DNA from: JALOOB01 sp040766655
Lineage (GTDB): Bacteria; Chloroflexota; Anaerolineae; CG2-30-64-16
Direction: 5' to 3'
Assembly: GCA_040766655.1 (NCBI GenBank)
Contig: JAXGQB010000012.1
Span: forward strand, 1-64,000
Length of the DNA: 64,000 nucleotides
Shown here in pieces: positions 41,945-52,148 of this stretch (positions are counted from its first letter, which is position 1; the number at the start of each line of letters is the position of its first letter). The notes beneath the pieces are model-generated. The model saw nothing but the letters and a program-made list of their open reading frames with translations, was not told the DNA's origin and ran no database searches. A program made the position numbers and the translations under genes.

Positions 41945-43201
41945 TCAGGCCAACAGACTGGATACAGCGCGCGCCGCGGTTGCGAGCCAGGCGCCCTCCG
42001 TCGAGCCCTCGCTGACGCCATTATAGCCCGCCACGAGCCGGCCCGCGACCCGCACGTTGTCGTAGAGCGGCTCTCCTCCCGCCCGATCGACGGGCTGCAT
42101 CTCCCGATTGACGAGGATGCCTGCCTGGTGGATCGGGTGATCCGCGCCGAGCAACGCCTGGCCGAACCAGGCTGCGAAAGGTTGGCTGAAATGCACGGGA
42201 AGGCCCAGCACCACCTCGCTCAGCGCACCCGCCGGGTCGCTGGTGATGCCGCCGCCGTACAGGCCGCCGGTGGCCAGGATGAGGTGCTGGCCGCGGTAGA
42301 TGGTCTCACGCACCACGTTGGTGACCGCGATCCCTGTGACGCGGCGCCCATCGACGAGCCCGCGGGCAACTGGCATGTTGAAGAGCAGCGGAACCCTTGC
42401 CCGCGTGAGCGCCCCTTTGAAAGCATTGAAAAGGCGGATGCCCGGCACGCTGGGCGGCAGGGTCGGAATCTCGAACACCGGCACACCGATCAACTCCTGC
42501 AGATGCTGCCACGCGGCAGGATAGGCATCGAGGCCCAGGACCGCGGGCAGCCCGACGCGCGCGGCGCCGTTGAGGTGCGCCGCGATCTGCTTCCCAACGC
42601 GTTCGCGCACGTCGGGGCGGTCGAAGAGCCGCGCCAGGCCGGTGCCCAGGTTGTCGAACTTGACCGCATGGATCTCGGGCAGGTCGAACGCGAACGGCTC
42701 TGCGGCGAAGCCCTGGCGCGCCAGGTTGCCGGCGATCAGCGCAGGGTGGAAATCGCGCCAGCCAGCCGGTCCCGCGATGAGCATCGCCCCGCCCCCGTTG
42801 AGGTCGCCCGCAACGAAGCTTTCCGGCGCGTACGCGGCAGGCAGCGCCGCGCCGAGCGCGGTGGGCAGGCGCATGTTGCGTTCGAGGCCGCCGCGGTAGC
42901 GCAGGCCCGAGGCCTCGCAGATCTCCTGCAGCGCCGCGATGCCCGCGCGGAGCGCATCGAGCCCCGCCACGGCATAGGGATGGCCGGGGTGCTCACCGGC
43001 CAGCGCGGCGATGCCGGCCGGCAGGTCGTCGCCCTGGGCACCTTCCTCCGCGGCGGCGTTGGCAATGCCGAGCCAGCCGGGCATGATGTGCGTCGACCCG
43101 ATGCCGGCCGCCACCAGGCGCACCTTCGCGCCCCCCTGCCGGGCCAGCCAGGCGGAGAGCAGGCCCGCAGGCCCGCCGCCGACCACCAGTACGTCATCCA
43201 T
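41945..43201 (-). CDS. glpB: Anaerobic glycerol-3-phosphate dehydrogenase subunit B
   Basis: A 418-residue flavoprotein subunit. It starts MDDVLVVGGGPAGLLSAWLARQG, the dinucleotide-binding motif, and shows GlpB-typical ILATGGLYGGGITSD and the end LVAGYNGVSEGSTEGAWLATA. GlpB forms the catalytic dimer with GlpA and passes electrons to GlpC. ATG 43201 overlaps the glpA stop by eight bases (ATGGATGA), giving tight translational coupling. The frame is open upstream within glpA but that has no ribosome site. Confidence 0.9.
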   Translation of the reverse strand: MDDVLVVGGGPAGLLSAWLARQGGAKVRLVAAGIGSTHIMPGWLGIANAAAEEGAQGDDLPAGIAALAGEHPGHPYAVAGLDALRAGIAALQEICEASGLRYRGGLERNMRLPTALGAALPAAYAPESFVAGDLNGGGAMLIAGPAGWRDFHPALIAGNLARQGFAAEPFAFDLPEIHAVKFDNLGTGLARLFDRPDVRERVGKQIAAHLNGAARVGLPAVLGLDAYPAAWQHLQELIGVPVFEIPTLPPSVPGIRLFNAFKGALTRARVPLLFNMPVARGLVDGRRVTGIAVTNVVRETIYRGQHLILATGGLYGGGITSDPAGALSEVVLGLPVHFSQPFAAWFGQALLGADHPIHQAGILVNREMQPVDRAGGEPLYDNVRVAGRLVAGYNGVSEGSTEGAWLATAARAVSSLLA

Positions 43202-44786
43202 CGGCAGCCTCCCCACCGTGCACCGGGAGCTGATCCAGCCCCAGGATATCCCGGTAGATATGCTCGTCGAGCAGGGCCTGGCGCAGGTTTTGGCCCCACA
43301 GGAGCGGGCGCTGGCCCTTCCAGCGGCGCTGGGCAAAATCGGCCAGCGCGGCAGTGGCCTGTGCCGCGTCCACCTCGCCCAGCTCGTGCAGGATGCCCGC
43401 TGCGCGCACCCCGCAGAAGCCGCCCTGACACGGCCCCATGCCCAGGCGCAGATCGCGGCGCAGGTCGTCCAGCACCCACGGGGCCACCGGATCGGGATGC
43501 AGGCGCACGGCCTCCTCGATGTCCGCGCGGGTAACGAGCTCGCACTCGCAGATGAGCTGGCCCGGCCGCTCGGCCCTCTCCAGGTGGTCCAGGCGATGGC
43601 CCAGCCAATGCGGCTTGGCGCCGGTGAACGGCTGCCGTGCGTCGGTCAACACCGTCTCCTTGGTGGTGCAGGGCCGGGTGACGCCCAGTTGGCGTGCGGC
43701 CACGTCGGCCGCGCGCTCGGCCATCATCCGGTAGGTCGTGAACTTGCCCCCGACCACGGTGACCAGCCCGCGGACGCCGTCGCGCTGTTCGTGATCCAGG
43801 ACCGCGAAGGTGCGCTTGGCTTCCCGCCCGGACGCGTCGCCGCCTTCTTCGTAGAGCGGCCGCACCCCGGCCCATGCGCGCAGTGCGCGCGCCTGGCTGA
43901 ACCCGGGCACCATGATCTCGCCCTCGTCCAGCATCTTCCGGACTTCCCACGCCTCGACGCTCGTATCGTTCGGGTCCGCCACGTTGACCGAGGTGGTGCC
44001 GATCACGGCCACGGTGCCCACGGGCACGAGGATGTCGCCGTCCCCCGGCATGTGGCAGCGGTTGATGATCGTGTTGACGAAGCGATAGGCCATCGCGACC
44101 ATCGTGCCTTTGCTTGGCCTGACAGTCACGGGGCAGCCGGCCATGCCGGCAATCTGGCCGGCCCACGCGCCCGCCGCGTTGATCACCATCGGCGCCGCAA
44201 GCCTGCGCTCGCCGCCCGTGCGCTTGTTGCGCACCGTGGCGCCAGTCACACGGCCTGCGTCGACGTGCAGATCGACCACCTCGTGATAGGTGAGCACGGT
44301 CCCGCCGTGCGCCTGCACGGCCGCGCCGAGCGCGGTGAGCACATCGAACGAATCGCACGACGCATCCGGCACGCGGAACGCGCGCGACGTCTTCGGGTTG
44401 AGATGCGGTTCCTCGCTGAGCAGCTGGGCGACGGGGAGTTCCTCGGCCTCGATGCCACAGGCGCGGCAGGCCGCGAGCCATTTGTCCGCGAACTCGGGAT
44501 CATCCTGCGGCGTGGAGATGAAGAAGCCGCCCGTGTCCTCGATCGCGTGGGGGACGATGCGCCGGAGGATGCGGTTCTCTTCGATGCACTCCCGGGCGGA
44601 TTCGGGATCGCGCACCGCATAGCGGCCGCCGGAGTGCAGCAGCCCGTGATAGCGGCCGGAAGTGCCGTCGGTCAGGTCGTGCCGCTCGATCAGCGCGACG
44701 CGCAGCCCGCGCAGCGCCAGGTCGAACGCCGCGCCGCCGCCCGTCGCGCCGCCGCCGATGACCAGGACATCGTACTCTTCAGACAT
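43194..44786 (-). CDS. glpA: Anaerobic glycerol-3-phosphate dehydrogenase subunit A
   Basis: A 530-residue FAD-dependent dehydrogenase that oxidises sn-glycerol 3-phosphate to dihydroxyacetone phosphate. FAD motif DVLVIGGGATGGGAAFDLALRG at the N-terminus, the substrate-site RYHGLLHSGGRYAV, and a C-terminal Cys-rich BFD-like [2Fe-2S] domain (LICECELVTRADI, GPCQGGFCGVRAA), which distinguishes GlpA from the shorter aerobic GlpD. ATG 44786 follows the glpK stop by 20 nt with GGAAG upstream. The product feeds the triose phosphate isomerase and GAPDH encoded at 4-8 kb. Confidence 0.95.
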   Translation of the reverse strand: MSEEYDVLVIGGGATGGGAAFDLALRGLRVALIERHDLTDGTSGRYHGLLHSGGRYAVRDPESARECIEENRILRRIVPHAIEDTGGFFISTPQDDPEFADKWLAACRACGIEAEELPVAQLLSEEPHLNPKTSRAFRVPDASCDSFDVLTALGAAVQAHGGTVLTYHEVVDLHVDAGRVTGATVRNKRTGGERRLAAPMVINAAGAWAGQIAGMAGCPVTVRPSKGTMVAMAYRFVNTIINRCHMPGDGDILVPVGTVAVIGTTSVNVADPNDTSVEAWEVRKMLDEGEIMVPGFSQARALRAWAGVRPLYEEGGDASGREAKRTFAVLDHEQRDGVRGLVTVVGGKFTTYRMMAERAADVAARQLGVTRPCTTKETVLTDARQPFTGAKPHWLGHRLDHLERAERPGQLICECELVTRADIEEAVRLHPDPVAPWVLDDLRRDLRLGMGPCQGGFCGVRAAGILHELGEVDAAQATAALADFAQRRWKGQRPLLWGQNLRQALLDEHIYRDILGLDQLPVHGGEAADG

Positions 44787-44806
44787 GGTGAATGGCTTCC
44801 TTGAAA

Positions 44807-46300
44807 TCAGTCCAGCCAATGCATCGAACGTTCGACCGCCTTGCGCCAGCCACGGTACAGTGCAGCGCGTGCGGCTTCGTCCATATCCGGCTCCCAGGTG
44901 TTGCCGACCTGCCAGTTGCGGCGCAGGTCGTCCAGGTTGGCCCAGTAGCCGACGGCCAGCCCGGCCGCATACGCCGCGCCCAGCGCGGTCGTCTCCGCAA
45001 CCACCGGCCGGACGACCGGCACGCCGAGGATGTCGGCCTGGAACTGCATCAGCAGCTCATTGTACACCATGCCGCCGTCGACCTTCAGCGAGGTCAGCTG
45101 CACGCCGGAGTCCTGCTCCATCGCGTCGAGCACCTCGCGGGTCTGGTACGCGGTCGCTTCGAGCGCCGCGCGGCAGATGTGGCCCTTGTTGATGAAGCGG
45201 GTGAGCCCGACGATGACCCCGCGCGCGTCGGCCTGCCAGTAGGGCGCGAAGAGGCCGGAGAACGCGGGCACGAAGTAGATGCCGCCACTGTCCGCGACGC
45301 TGGCCGCGTAGTCCTCCACGTGCTTCGAGAACTCGAAGAAGCCCAGGTTGTCGCGCAGCCACTGCACGAGCGCGCCCGTGATGGCGATCGAGCCCTCCAG
45401 CGCGTAGACGGCCGGCGCGGCGCCCAACTTGTAGGCCACGGTCGTCAGCAGGCCATGCTTGCTCGGCACGGCCATGGTGTCCGTGTTCATCAGCATGAAG
45501 CAGCCGGTGCCGTACGTGTTCTTGGCTTCCCCGGGGCGGAAGCAGGTCTGCCCCACGAGCGCGGCCTGCTGGTCGCCCAGGTCGCCGCAGACGGGGACCT
45601 TGCCCAGGGTGTACCCGTAAAAATCGGGATCGCTCGAGGGCCGGATGGCCGGCAGCATGGACCGCGGGATGCCGAGGACGCGCAGTATCCCGTCGTCCCA
45701 ATCGAGGGTACGCAGGTTCATCAGGAGCGTGCGGCTGGCGTTGGTTACGTCGGTCACGTGCACGCCGCCGCTCGCGCCGCCTGTCAGGTTCCAGATGACC
45801 CAGGTGTCGATGTTGCCGAAGATGGCATCGCCCCGCTCCGCAGCCTCGCGCACGCCCTGCACGTTGTCCAGGATCCAGCGGATCTTGGGGCCGGAGAAGT
45901 AGGTGGCGAGGGGCAGGCCCGTCTGCGCCCGGAAGCGATCCTGGCCGCCGTCGCGCGCCAGCTCCGCGATCAGCTTGTCCGTCCGCGTGTCCTGCCACAC
46001 GATGGCGTTGTAGTAGGGCTTGCCCGTGCGGCGATCCCAGACGAGCGTCGTTTCGCGCTGGTTGGTGATGCCGACTGCGGCCAGGTCCGCCGGGGTCACA
46101 CCGGCGCGGTCGAGCGCACCGCGCACGACATCCTGCGTCCGCGCCCAGATCTCCAGCGGGTCGTGCTCCACCCAGCCCGCCTGCGGGTAGATCTGCGCAT
46201 GCTCGAGCTGGTGCGACGCCCTGATGCGACCCTCGTGGTCGAAGACAATGCAGCGCGTGCTGGTGGTGCCCTGATCGATCGCGGCTACGTACTTGGTCAT
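44807..46300 (-). CDS. glpK: Glycerol kinase
   Basis: A 497-residue FGGY-family kinase, the typical length, phosphorylating glycerol with ATP. Visible: AIDQGTTSTRCIVFD at the N-terminus, TNQRETTLVWDRRTGKPYYNAIVWQD, SGPKIRWILD, the GDQQAALVGQ adenosine-site strand, and the C-terminal VDGGMVYNELLMQFQADIL and ETTALGAAYAAGLAVG. It opens the glycerol catabolic run glpK-glpA-glpB. ATG 46300 has GAGGA upstream. A hairpin at 46340-46364 separates it from rubrerythrin, so the operon may have its own promoter there, though I see no clear one. Confidence 0.97.
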   Translation of the reverse strand: MTKYVAAIDQGTTSTRCIVFDHEGRIRASHQLEHAQIYPQAGWVEHDPLEIWARTQDVVRGALDRAGVTPADLAAVGITNQRETTLVWDRRTGKPYYNAIVWQDTRTDKLIAELARDGGQDRFRAQTGLPLATYFSGPKIRWILDNVQGVREAAERGDAIFGNIDTWVIWNLTGGASGGVHVTDVTNASRTLLMNLRTLDWDDGILRVLGIPRSMLPAIRPSSDPDFYGYTLGKVPVCGDLGDQQAALVGQTCFRPGEAKNTYGTGCFMLMNTDTMAVPSKHGLLTTVAYKLGAAPAVYALEGSIAITGALVQWLRDNLGFFEFSKHVEDYAASVADSGGIYFVPAFSGLFAPYWQADARGVIVGLTRFINKGHICRAALEATAYQTREVLDAMEQDSGVQLTSLKVDGGMVYNELLMQFQADILGVPVVRPVVAETTALGAAYAAGLAVGYWANLDDLRRNWQVGNTWEPDMDEAARAALYRGWRKAVERSMHWLD

Positions 46301-46339
46301 GGGATGTATCCTCGCGTCGTGGCCCAGACGCCTGACGAC

Positions 46340-46364
46340 CTCCGGGGTCTGGCAGACCCCGGAG
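46340..46364. terminator. Hairpin between rubrerythrin and glpK
   Basis: Near-perfect 25-bp palindrome CTCCGGGGTCTG (46340-46351), one base, CAGACCCCGGAG (46353-46364). No T-run; probably ends or attenuates the rubrerythrin transcript. Confidence 0.6.
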
Positions 46365-46384
46365 ATGCTGGTCCTGCGCCGTCA

Positions 46385-46885
46385 CTAGAACTGGATGAAC
46401 TTGCTGCTGGGCGCCTGGCAGATGGGGCAGCGTTCGGGGGCTTCGCCCTCCATGGTGTAACCACAGACGGGGCAGACGAAGATCGCAACGGCCGGCATGT
46501 CGGCATTGCCGCTCACGGCCGCCTTCGCCCGCTGATACAGGCCCGCGTGCACCTTCTCGGCCTCGTTGGCCGCGCTCATGCTCTGCAGCGCGCGCTTCTC
46601 GTCCTCCTGCTCGGCTACCTGCATGTAGTCGGGGTACATCGTGTCGATCTCGAAGGCCTCGCCGTTGTAGGCAACCTCGAGGTTCTCGGCCGTCTTGCCC
46701 AGGCCGAGCGCCTTCAGGTGATTGGTCGCGTGGATCTGCTCGGAGTAAGATGCGGCGCGGAAGATGCGCGCGATGTTGGCCCATCCCTCGCGCTCCGCGC
46801 GATCCGCGAAGACCATGTACTTCACGTGCGCCTGGCTCTCGCCGGCGAAAGCGTCCTTCAGATTGGCCTCGGTTGATTCCTTCAT
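46385..46885 (-). CDS. Rubrerythrin
   Basis: A 166-residue oxidative-stress protein that reduces hydrogen peroxide in anaerobes and microaerophiles. N-terminal ferritin-like di-iron domain with the E-x-x-H-type ligands (ESTEANLKDAFAGESQAH, SYSEQIHATNH, EAEKVHAGLY) and a C-terminal rubredoxin domain with two CxxC knuckles (CPVCGYTMEG, CPICQAPSSKF). Full length for the family. GAGGAGA precedes the ATG. Its presence, with NrfA and an oxygen-sensitive GlpABC, suggests anaerobic or facultative growth. Confidence 0.96.
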   Translation of the reverse strand: MKESTEANLKDAFAGESQAHVKYMVFADRAEREGWANIARIFRAASYSEQIHATNHLKALGLGKTAENLEVAYNGEAFEIDTMYPDYMQVAEQEDEKRALQSMSAANEAEKVHAGLYQRAKAAVSGNADMPAVAIFVCPVCGYTMEGEAPERCPICQAPSSKFIQF

Positions 46886-46924
46886 AACGGTGTCTCCTCT
46901 GTTGTGTTTCTATGTAATCGCTGA

Positions 46925-48484
46925 TCAAACCGGGTATCCCGGAGGATAGCGCGACTCAATCGCTGCCTCGGCGCCGCTCTGCGGCTGCCGCACGCGGCCG
47001 TACACTTCGGTGATCTCGCGCAGGCGTCCCGCCAACCCGCCGGTCAACATCTCAGGCGTGTAGCGCCACTGCCAGTTGCCGCTGGAGGTGGAGGGGAAGT
47101 TCATGCGCGCCTCGCCGCCCAGGCTCATCACGTCCTGCAGGGTGGCCAGCGCCTGGTTCGCAACGCTCGACCACGAGCCGCAGATGAAGTCCCAAGCCAC
47201 GTCGCTGCCATCGCTGCGGAAGTAGCGACGGATGTTGTGGCGCTCCTGCTCGGTCCGCTCGGCCTCGTGGTAGTAGCCGGCCGTGGTGTTGTTGTCGTGC
47301 GTGCCGGGATAGACCACGTAGTTCTGCTCGAACGCGTGCGGGAGGTATTGCGGGTTGAACTCCATGCCGAAGGCAAACTGCAGCACCTTCATCCCCGGCA
47401 GACCGAATGCCGCGCGCAACGCGTCGACGTCCGGCGTGATGATGCCCAAGTCCTCCGCAATGAAAGGCAGGTCGCCCAGGGTCTGCTGCAGCGCGACGAA
47501 CAGGTCTCGCCCCGGCGCCTTCACCCACCGGCCCTTGACGGCCGTCTCTTCGCTCGCAGGGATCTCCCACGATGCGGCAAAGCCGCGAAAATGATCGATG
47601 CGCACGATGTCGACCTGCCTGAGCGTCTGGCGCACCCGATCGATCCACCAGCGAAATCGGTCCGCGCGCATGCGGTCCCAGTTGTAGTGCGGGTTGCCCC
47701 ACCGCTGCCCGAGCGCAGAGAAGAGATCCGGCGGCACGCCCGCCACCACGGTCGGGTTGCCGTCCGCGTCCAGCTTGAACTGATCACGGTTGGCCCAGAC
47801 GTCCGCGGAATCCTCTGCGATGAAGATCGGAATGTCGCCGACGATCGCAATGCCCCGTTCGCCGGTGTGAACCTTCAGCGCCTCCCACTGCTCCCAGAAG
47901 ACCCATTGCAGAAACGCCTGATACTCCGCCTCGTCCTGCAACGTCTCGCCGAGCGCATCCAGCGCATCGGCCTCGCGCAGCCGGATGTCGCGCGGCCAGT
48001 CATGCCAGCTGCCGCCGCCGAAGTGCCGCTTGATCGCCATGAACAGGGCGAAATCGGCCAGCCACGAGGCGCTCTCCTCACGGAACCAGGCGAAGCTATC
48101 ATTCTGCCGGTCCGTGCCGTGCGCGCTGAAATGGGCGAAGCCCTGGCGCAGCAGGTCCTGCTTGTACTGGATCACCCACCCGAAGTCGACGCGGTCAGCG
48201 GGAAAACCTGGGACATCGGCAATGGCATCGAGTGGCAGCAAGCCCGATTCGACCATCTTCTCCGGGCTGATGAGCATGGGGTTGCCGGCAAACGCCGAGA
48301 AGCACTGGTAGGGAGAGTCTCCGTAACCCGTAGGCCCCAGCGGAAGCACCTGCCAAAGTTGCTGCCTGGCCGCAGCCAACCAGTCGACGAAGTCGTAGGC
48401 GCCCTGGCCGAGGTCGCCGATGCCGAACCGCGAAGGAAACGAGGTCGGATGGCATAAAACACCGCTCGAACGAGGAAAAGGCAC
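46925..48484 (-). CDS. malQ: 4-alpha-glucanotransferase (amylomaltase)
   Basis: A 519-residue GH77 enzyme that transfers alpha-1,4-glucan segments during maltodextrin and glycogen use. Conserved segments: PRSSGVLCHPTSFPSRFGIGDLG at the start, VRIDHFRGF with the nucleophile Asp, FIAEDLG with the acid/base Glu, and YPGTHDNNTTAGYY with the third catalytic Asp. The frame is open to ATG 48502, but AAGGGAG six nt before GTG 48484 and the family N-terminus support GTG as the start. A consensus promoter is at 48637-48665, leaving a leader of about 145 nt. Confidence 0.95.
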   Translation of the reverse strand: MPFPRSSGVLCHPTSFPSRFGIGDLGQGAYDFVDWLAAARQQLWQVLPLGPTGYGDSPYQCFSAFAGNPMLISPEKMVESGLLPLDAIADVPGFPADRVDFGWVIQYKQDLLRQGFAHFSAHGTDRQNDSFAWFREESASWLADFALFMAIKRHFGGGSWHDWPRDIRLREADALDALGETLQDEAEYQAFLQWVFWEQWEALKVHTGERGIAIVGDIPIFIAEDSADVWANRDQFKLDADGNPTVVAGVPPDLFSALGQRWGNPHYNWDRMRADRFRWWIDRVRQTLRQVDIVRIDHFRGFAASWEIPASEETAVKGRWVKAPGRDLFVALQQTLGDLPFIAEDLGIITPDVDALRAAFGLPGMKVLQFAFGMEFNPQYLPHAFEQNYVVYPGTHDNNTTAGYYHEAERTEQERHNIRRYFRSDGSDVAWDFICGSWSSVANQALATLQDVMSLGGEARMNFPSTSSGNWQWRYTPEMLTGGLAGRLREITEVYGRVRQPQSGAEAAIESRYPPGYPV

Positions 48485-48636
48485 GGGCATCTCCCTTAAC
48501 ATGCGAGTGTTGGACGTGGTGGCCGGGGGCCGGCCGCCGTAATATCAGCTTCTCGGACAACGCGCTCTCACGTCCGTGGCCAGTCTCGTGCCTGGGACGC
48601 GAATCATACGGGGATCGCGCGAACGCACACAATCGC

Positions 48637-48665
48637 AGTATAGCCCAAGGCGTGGGTGGTGGCAA
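48637..48665 (-). promoter_or_regulatory. Promoter of malQ
   Basis: - strand TTGCCA (48665-48660), 17-nt spacer, TATACT (48642-48637). Confidence 0.7.
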
Positions 48666-48736
48666 AAGAGGAAAGCCGGCAGAGGGTGGCGGGGCGAAGG
48701 GGGGCGATCCCCCCTTCGCCCATGCGTGGGACGAGA

Positions 48737-50056
<1,320 letters not shown>

Positions 50057-50068
50057 GGTTCTCTCCTC

Positions 50069-50575
50069 CTATTTATCGTGCCCGACGCCCTCATGACAGG
50101 TGAGGCAGTCGGTGGGCTCGTCGGTATGTGCGAAACTGATGGCCTGGGTCAGGTCATTGTGGCAGTAGAGGCAGGCGTGCTGCGTCACCTCGTAGTTCAT
50201 CTCGGTGATGACCAGCGGGTCGGGATAATCGCCCGTCGTGAAGGCGTAGCTGTGACGAAGGCCATTGACGCCCTTGATGTAGTACTTGTGCACCAGGTTG
50301 TCATGTGGGGCGTGACAGTCGTTGCACACCGCCACAGCGTGGTGCGTGCCGCGCGCCCAGGCGTCGAAGTGTTCGCGCATGATGTGGCATTGGGCGCAGG
50401 TCGCTGGATCGTTACCCAGGTAGGCCGTAAAGTTGGCGTAGGAGAGCGTGAAGCCGCCCAGGCCTGCCGCGCCGCCGAACAGCCCGGCGAGCGTGATCCA
50501 GATCCACAGTGGGAAGGCGCTGAAGAACTGCGCAATGCCGCCTTTCGGCTGGACTTCGGGTGGGGCATTCTGCAT
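50069..50575 (-). CDS. nrfH: Cytochrome c nitrite reductase, NrfH membrane subunit
   Basis: A 168-residue NapC/NirT-family tetraheme quinol dehydrogenase. One N-terminal membrane helix (FPLWIWITLAGLFGGAAGL) is followed by four CxxCH sites: CAQCH, CNDCH, CLYCH and CLTCH. NrfH takes electrons from menaquinol and passes them to NrfA on the outer side of the membrane, making nitrite ammonification respiratory. GAGGAGG precedes the ATG. Operon order nrfH-nrfA is the usual one; no nrfI-type maturation gene is present. Confidence 0.95.
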   Translation of the reverse strand: MQNAPPEVQPKGGIAQFFSAFPLWIWITLAGLFGGAAGLGGFTLSYANFTAYLGNDPATCAQCHIMREHFDAWARGTHHAVAVCNDCHAPHDNLVHKYYIKGVNGLRHSYAFTTGDYPDPLVITEMNYEVTQHACLYCHNDLTQAISFAHTDEPTDCLTCHEGVGHDK

Positions 50576-50642
50576 GCAGGACCTCCTCGGGCGGAGAATC
50601 GGATCTCAGGCTATCGAGCCGCGCGCGGGACACGCGCGGCAC

Positions 50643-50670
50643 AATGTACCATTAGTGTAATGTATCTCAA
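50643..50670 (-). promoter_or_regulatory. Candidate promoter of nrfHA
   Basis: - strand TTGAGA (50670-50665), 16-nt spacer, TACATT (50648-50643), 68 nt before the nrfH ATG. No FNR-like TTGAT-N4-ATCAA site was seen around it. Confidence 0.45.
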
Positions 50671-50685
50671 ATACGAATGCAAACG

Positions 50686-51462
50686 CTACGCGGTGATCGT
50701 AACGAGAACAATGTCGAGCGGGATATCCTTGCCGCTGGCGCGCAGCGCTTGCTCCGCGATGAAGACCATGCCGCGGCAGCACGGGACCTCCATGTAGGCG
50801 ACCCTCAGGCTGCGGATGTCGTTGTTCGCCAGGATCTGTGTCATCTTGTCGATGTACGCCTGGGCATCATCCAGCTTGGGGCACCCGACCGCGATCGCGG
50901 TATTGCGCATGAAGTCCGCGTGCATGTTGGGGTTGGCAAAGGGCACACAATCTGCGATCAGGGTGAGGTCCACGCCCTGGAGGAATGGCGCTCGCACCGG
51001 CAGCAGTGTCAGTTGGACGGGCCACTGGCGCAACTCGGACGGAACCCGCGCCGATGCTGTGTCTGCCGCCGGACTCGGGGCTGGCTCGTTCCATGCACTG
51101 ACCACGACCGGCGCACACATGGCGACCGGCGCGCGCTTAGGCTTGGGCTCGTACGAAGACGCCATCCCATGGCTGCGCAGATGCTCGACATGGCGCTCCA
51201 CCAGGTCCGGCGATTTCTGCTCCAGGAGGGAGAGGACGGACAGCTCGTCGTATTCGTCTACCTCGAGCCGCACCACGGTCAGCGCGCCCTGCGGGCAGTC
51301 GCCCAGGCACGCGCCCAGCCCGTCGCAGTAGCTCTCCTTCACCAGGCGCGCCTTGCCGTCGATCACCTGCAGCGCGCCCTCGACGCACGCGGGCACGCAG
51401 TTGCCGCAGCCGTCGCACTTCTCTTCGTCGATGGTGATGATGTTGCGAATGGTCCTCATCAT
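50686..51462 (-). CDS. 4Fe-4S binding protein with C-terminal cysteine domain
   Basis: A 258-residue protein. Residues about 10-65 form a two-cluster ferredoxin domain (CDGCGNCVPACVEG and CDGLGACLGDCPQG). After a Pro/Ala-rich linker, a C-terminal domain carries ADCVPFANPNMH, VGCPKLDD and EVPCCRGM, which look like additional metal or disulfide sites. Proteins of this kind occur in anaerobes beside other iron-sulfur genes and have no assigned reaction. ATG 51462 overlaps the stop of the small upstream gene (ATGATGA). Operon with the two small Fe-S/zinc genes upstream; nrfHA follows downstream from its own promoter. Confidence 0.85.
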   Translation of the reverse strand: MMRTIRNIITIDEEKCDGCGNCVPACVEGALQVIDGKARLVKESYCDGLGACLGDCPQGALTVVRLEVDEYDELSVLSLLEQKSPDLVERHVEHLRSHGMASSYEPKPKRAPVAMCAPVVVSAWNEPAPSPAADTASARVPSELRQWPVQLTLLPVRAPFLQGVDLTLIADCVPFANPNMHADFMRNTAIAVGCPKLDDAQAYIDKMTQILANNDIRSLRVAYMEVPCCRGMVFIAEQALRASGKDIPLDIVLVTITA

Positions 51463-51704
51463 GTATTGTCCGCCGTCTTTCTGTACTGGGCGACCACGTC
51501 CGCGCCCATGCACTGCTCCGCGTAGCGGCACCACTGGACGCATGACTGGAGGTTATTGAAGACGACGAAGCCGCACTGGTCGCACGCGATCTTCTTGTCG
51601 ATGGAGAACAGCTCGACATCTGCCCCGCACTGGGGGCAGGTCTTGATGGTCAGCGTGATGTCCCTGCGCAGGCTGCTGGAACCCGGGCAAAAGTGGTTGA
51701 GCAT
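51459..51704 (-). CDS. Small cysteine-rich zinc-ribbon protein
   Basis: An 81-residue protein with a CPQCG...CDQCG zinc ribbon (about 22-43) followed by SCVQWCRYAEQCMG, a second Cys cluster. This arrangement is seen in small anaerobe proteins often found beside Crp/Fnr regulators or hybrid cluster proteins, with no proven function. The GAGAGGGCG before ATG 51704 and the family-like start MLNHFCPGSS fix the start; the open frame extends to 51779 without a ribosome site. It overlaps the next gene by four bases. Confidence 0.78.
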   Translation of the reverse strand: MLNHFCPGSSSLRRDITLTIKTCPQCGADVELFSIDKKIACDQCGFVVFNNLQSCVQWCRYAEQCMGADVVAQYRKTADNT

Positions 51705-51814
51705 GGCGCCCTCTCTTCCTGAAACCGTGGGGTCGCAACTCGCGATCTGCCCCATGTTCGATTGTAACTGGTGGAACAAGCTGCGTCAGAGACTTAAGTC
51801 TCTTGCCGCCAAAA

Positions 51815-52021
51815 TCAAGCCAACACGATCACGTATGGGAGCGAGATGGCGCCCTCGGGACAGGCAGGCTCGCAGCGTCCGTCATACTCGCACCGGTCCG
51901 GCCGCGCAACGCGCGCCTTACCGTCTACCAAGGCCAGCGCGCCAGTGGGACACGCGGGCAGGCAATCGCCGCACCCGGTGCAGGCATCGAGATCGATCTC
52001 GGGTAGGACGTCTCCGGTCAT
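51815..52021 (-). CDS. Small 2x[4Fe-4S] ferredoxin
   Basis: A 68-residue ferredoxin with CTGCGDCLPACPTG and CEYDGRCEPACPEG, two cluster motifs, the second with the longer C-x2-D-G-x-C spacing. Low-potential electron carrier in the cytoplasm. AGGAG lies eight nt before ATG 52021. First gene of the Fe-S cluster operon; a possible promoter is at 52063-52091. Its two-cluster domain closely resembles the N-terminal domain of the protein encoded at 50686-51462. Confidence 0.88.
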   Translation of the reverse strand: MTGDVLPEIDLDACTGCGDCLPACPTGALALVDGKARVARPDRCEYDGRCEPACPEGAISLPYVIVLA

Positions 52022-52062
52022 TGCACTCACTCCTGGCGCGAAAATGCTCCGCCGCCAAGATC

Positions 52063-52091
52063 AGCGTAGCATGAAAGTGCGCGCTCGTCAG
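52063..52091 (-). promoter_or_regulatory. Possible promoter of the iron-sulfur gene cluster
   Basis: - strand CTGACG (52091-52086), 17-nt spacer, TACGCT (52068-52063). Imperfect match. Confidence 0.35.
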
Positions 52092-52148
52092 GGACTTTTG
52101 TCGCTCCGCGGCCGGGAGAGGGATGGCGAAATCCCACTTGACGCGGCG

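Noticed and set aside
41393..43534. 713-codon + strand frame opposite the IMPDH-like and glpB genes
   Set aside because: Antisense shadow caused by high GC third positions; composition is Arg/Ala-rich and no motif is recognisable.
42736..44481. Long - strand frame inside glpA/glpB
   Set aside because: Arg/Gly/Ala-rich shadow frame of glpA, which has clear catalytic and FAD motifs in its own frame.
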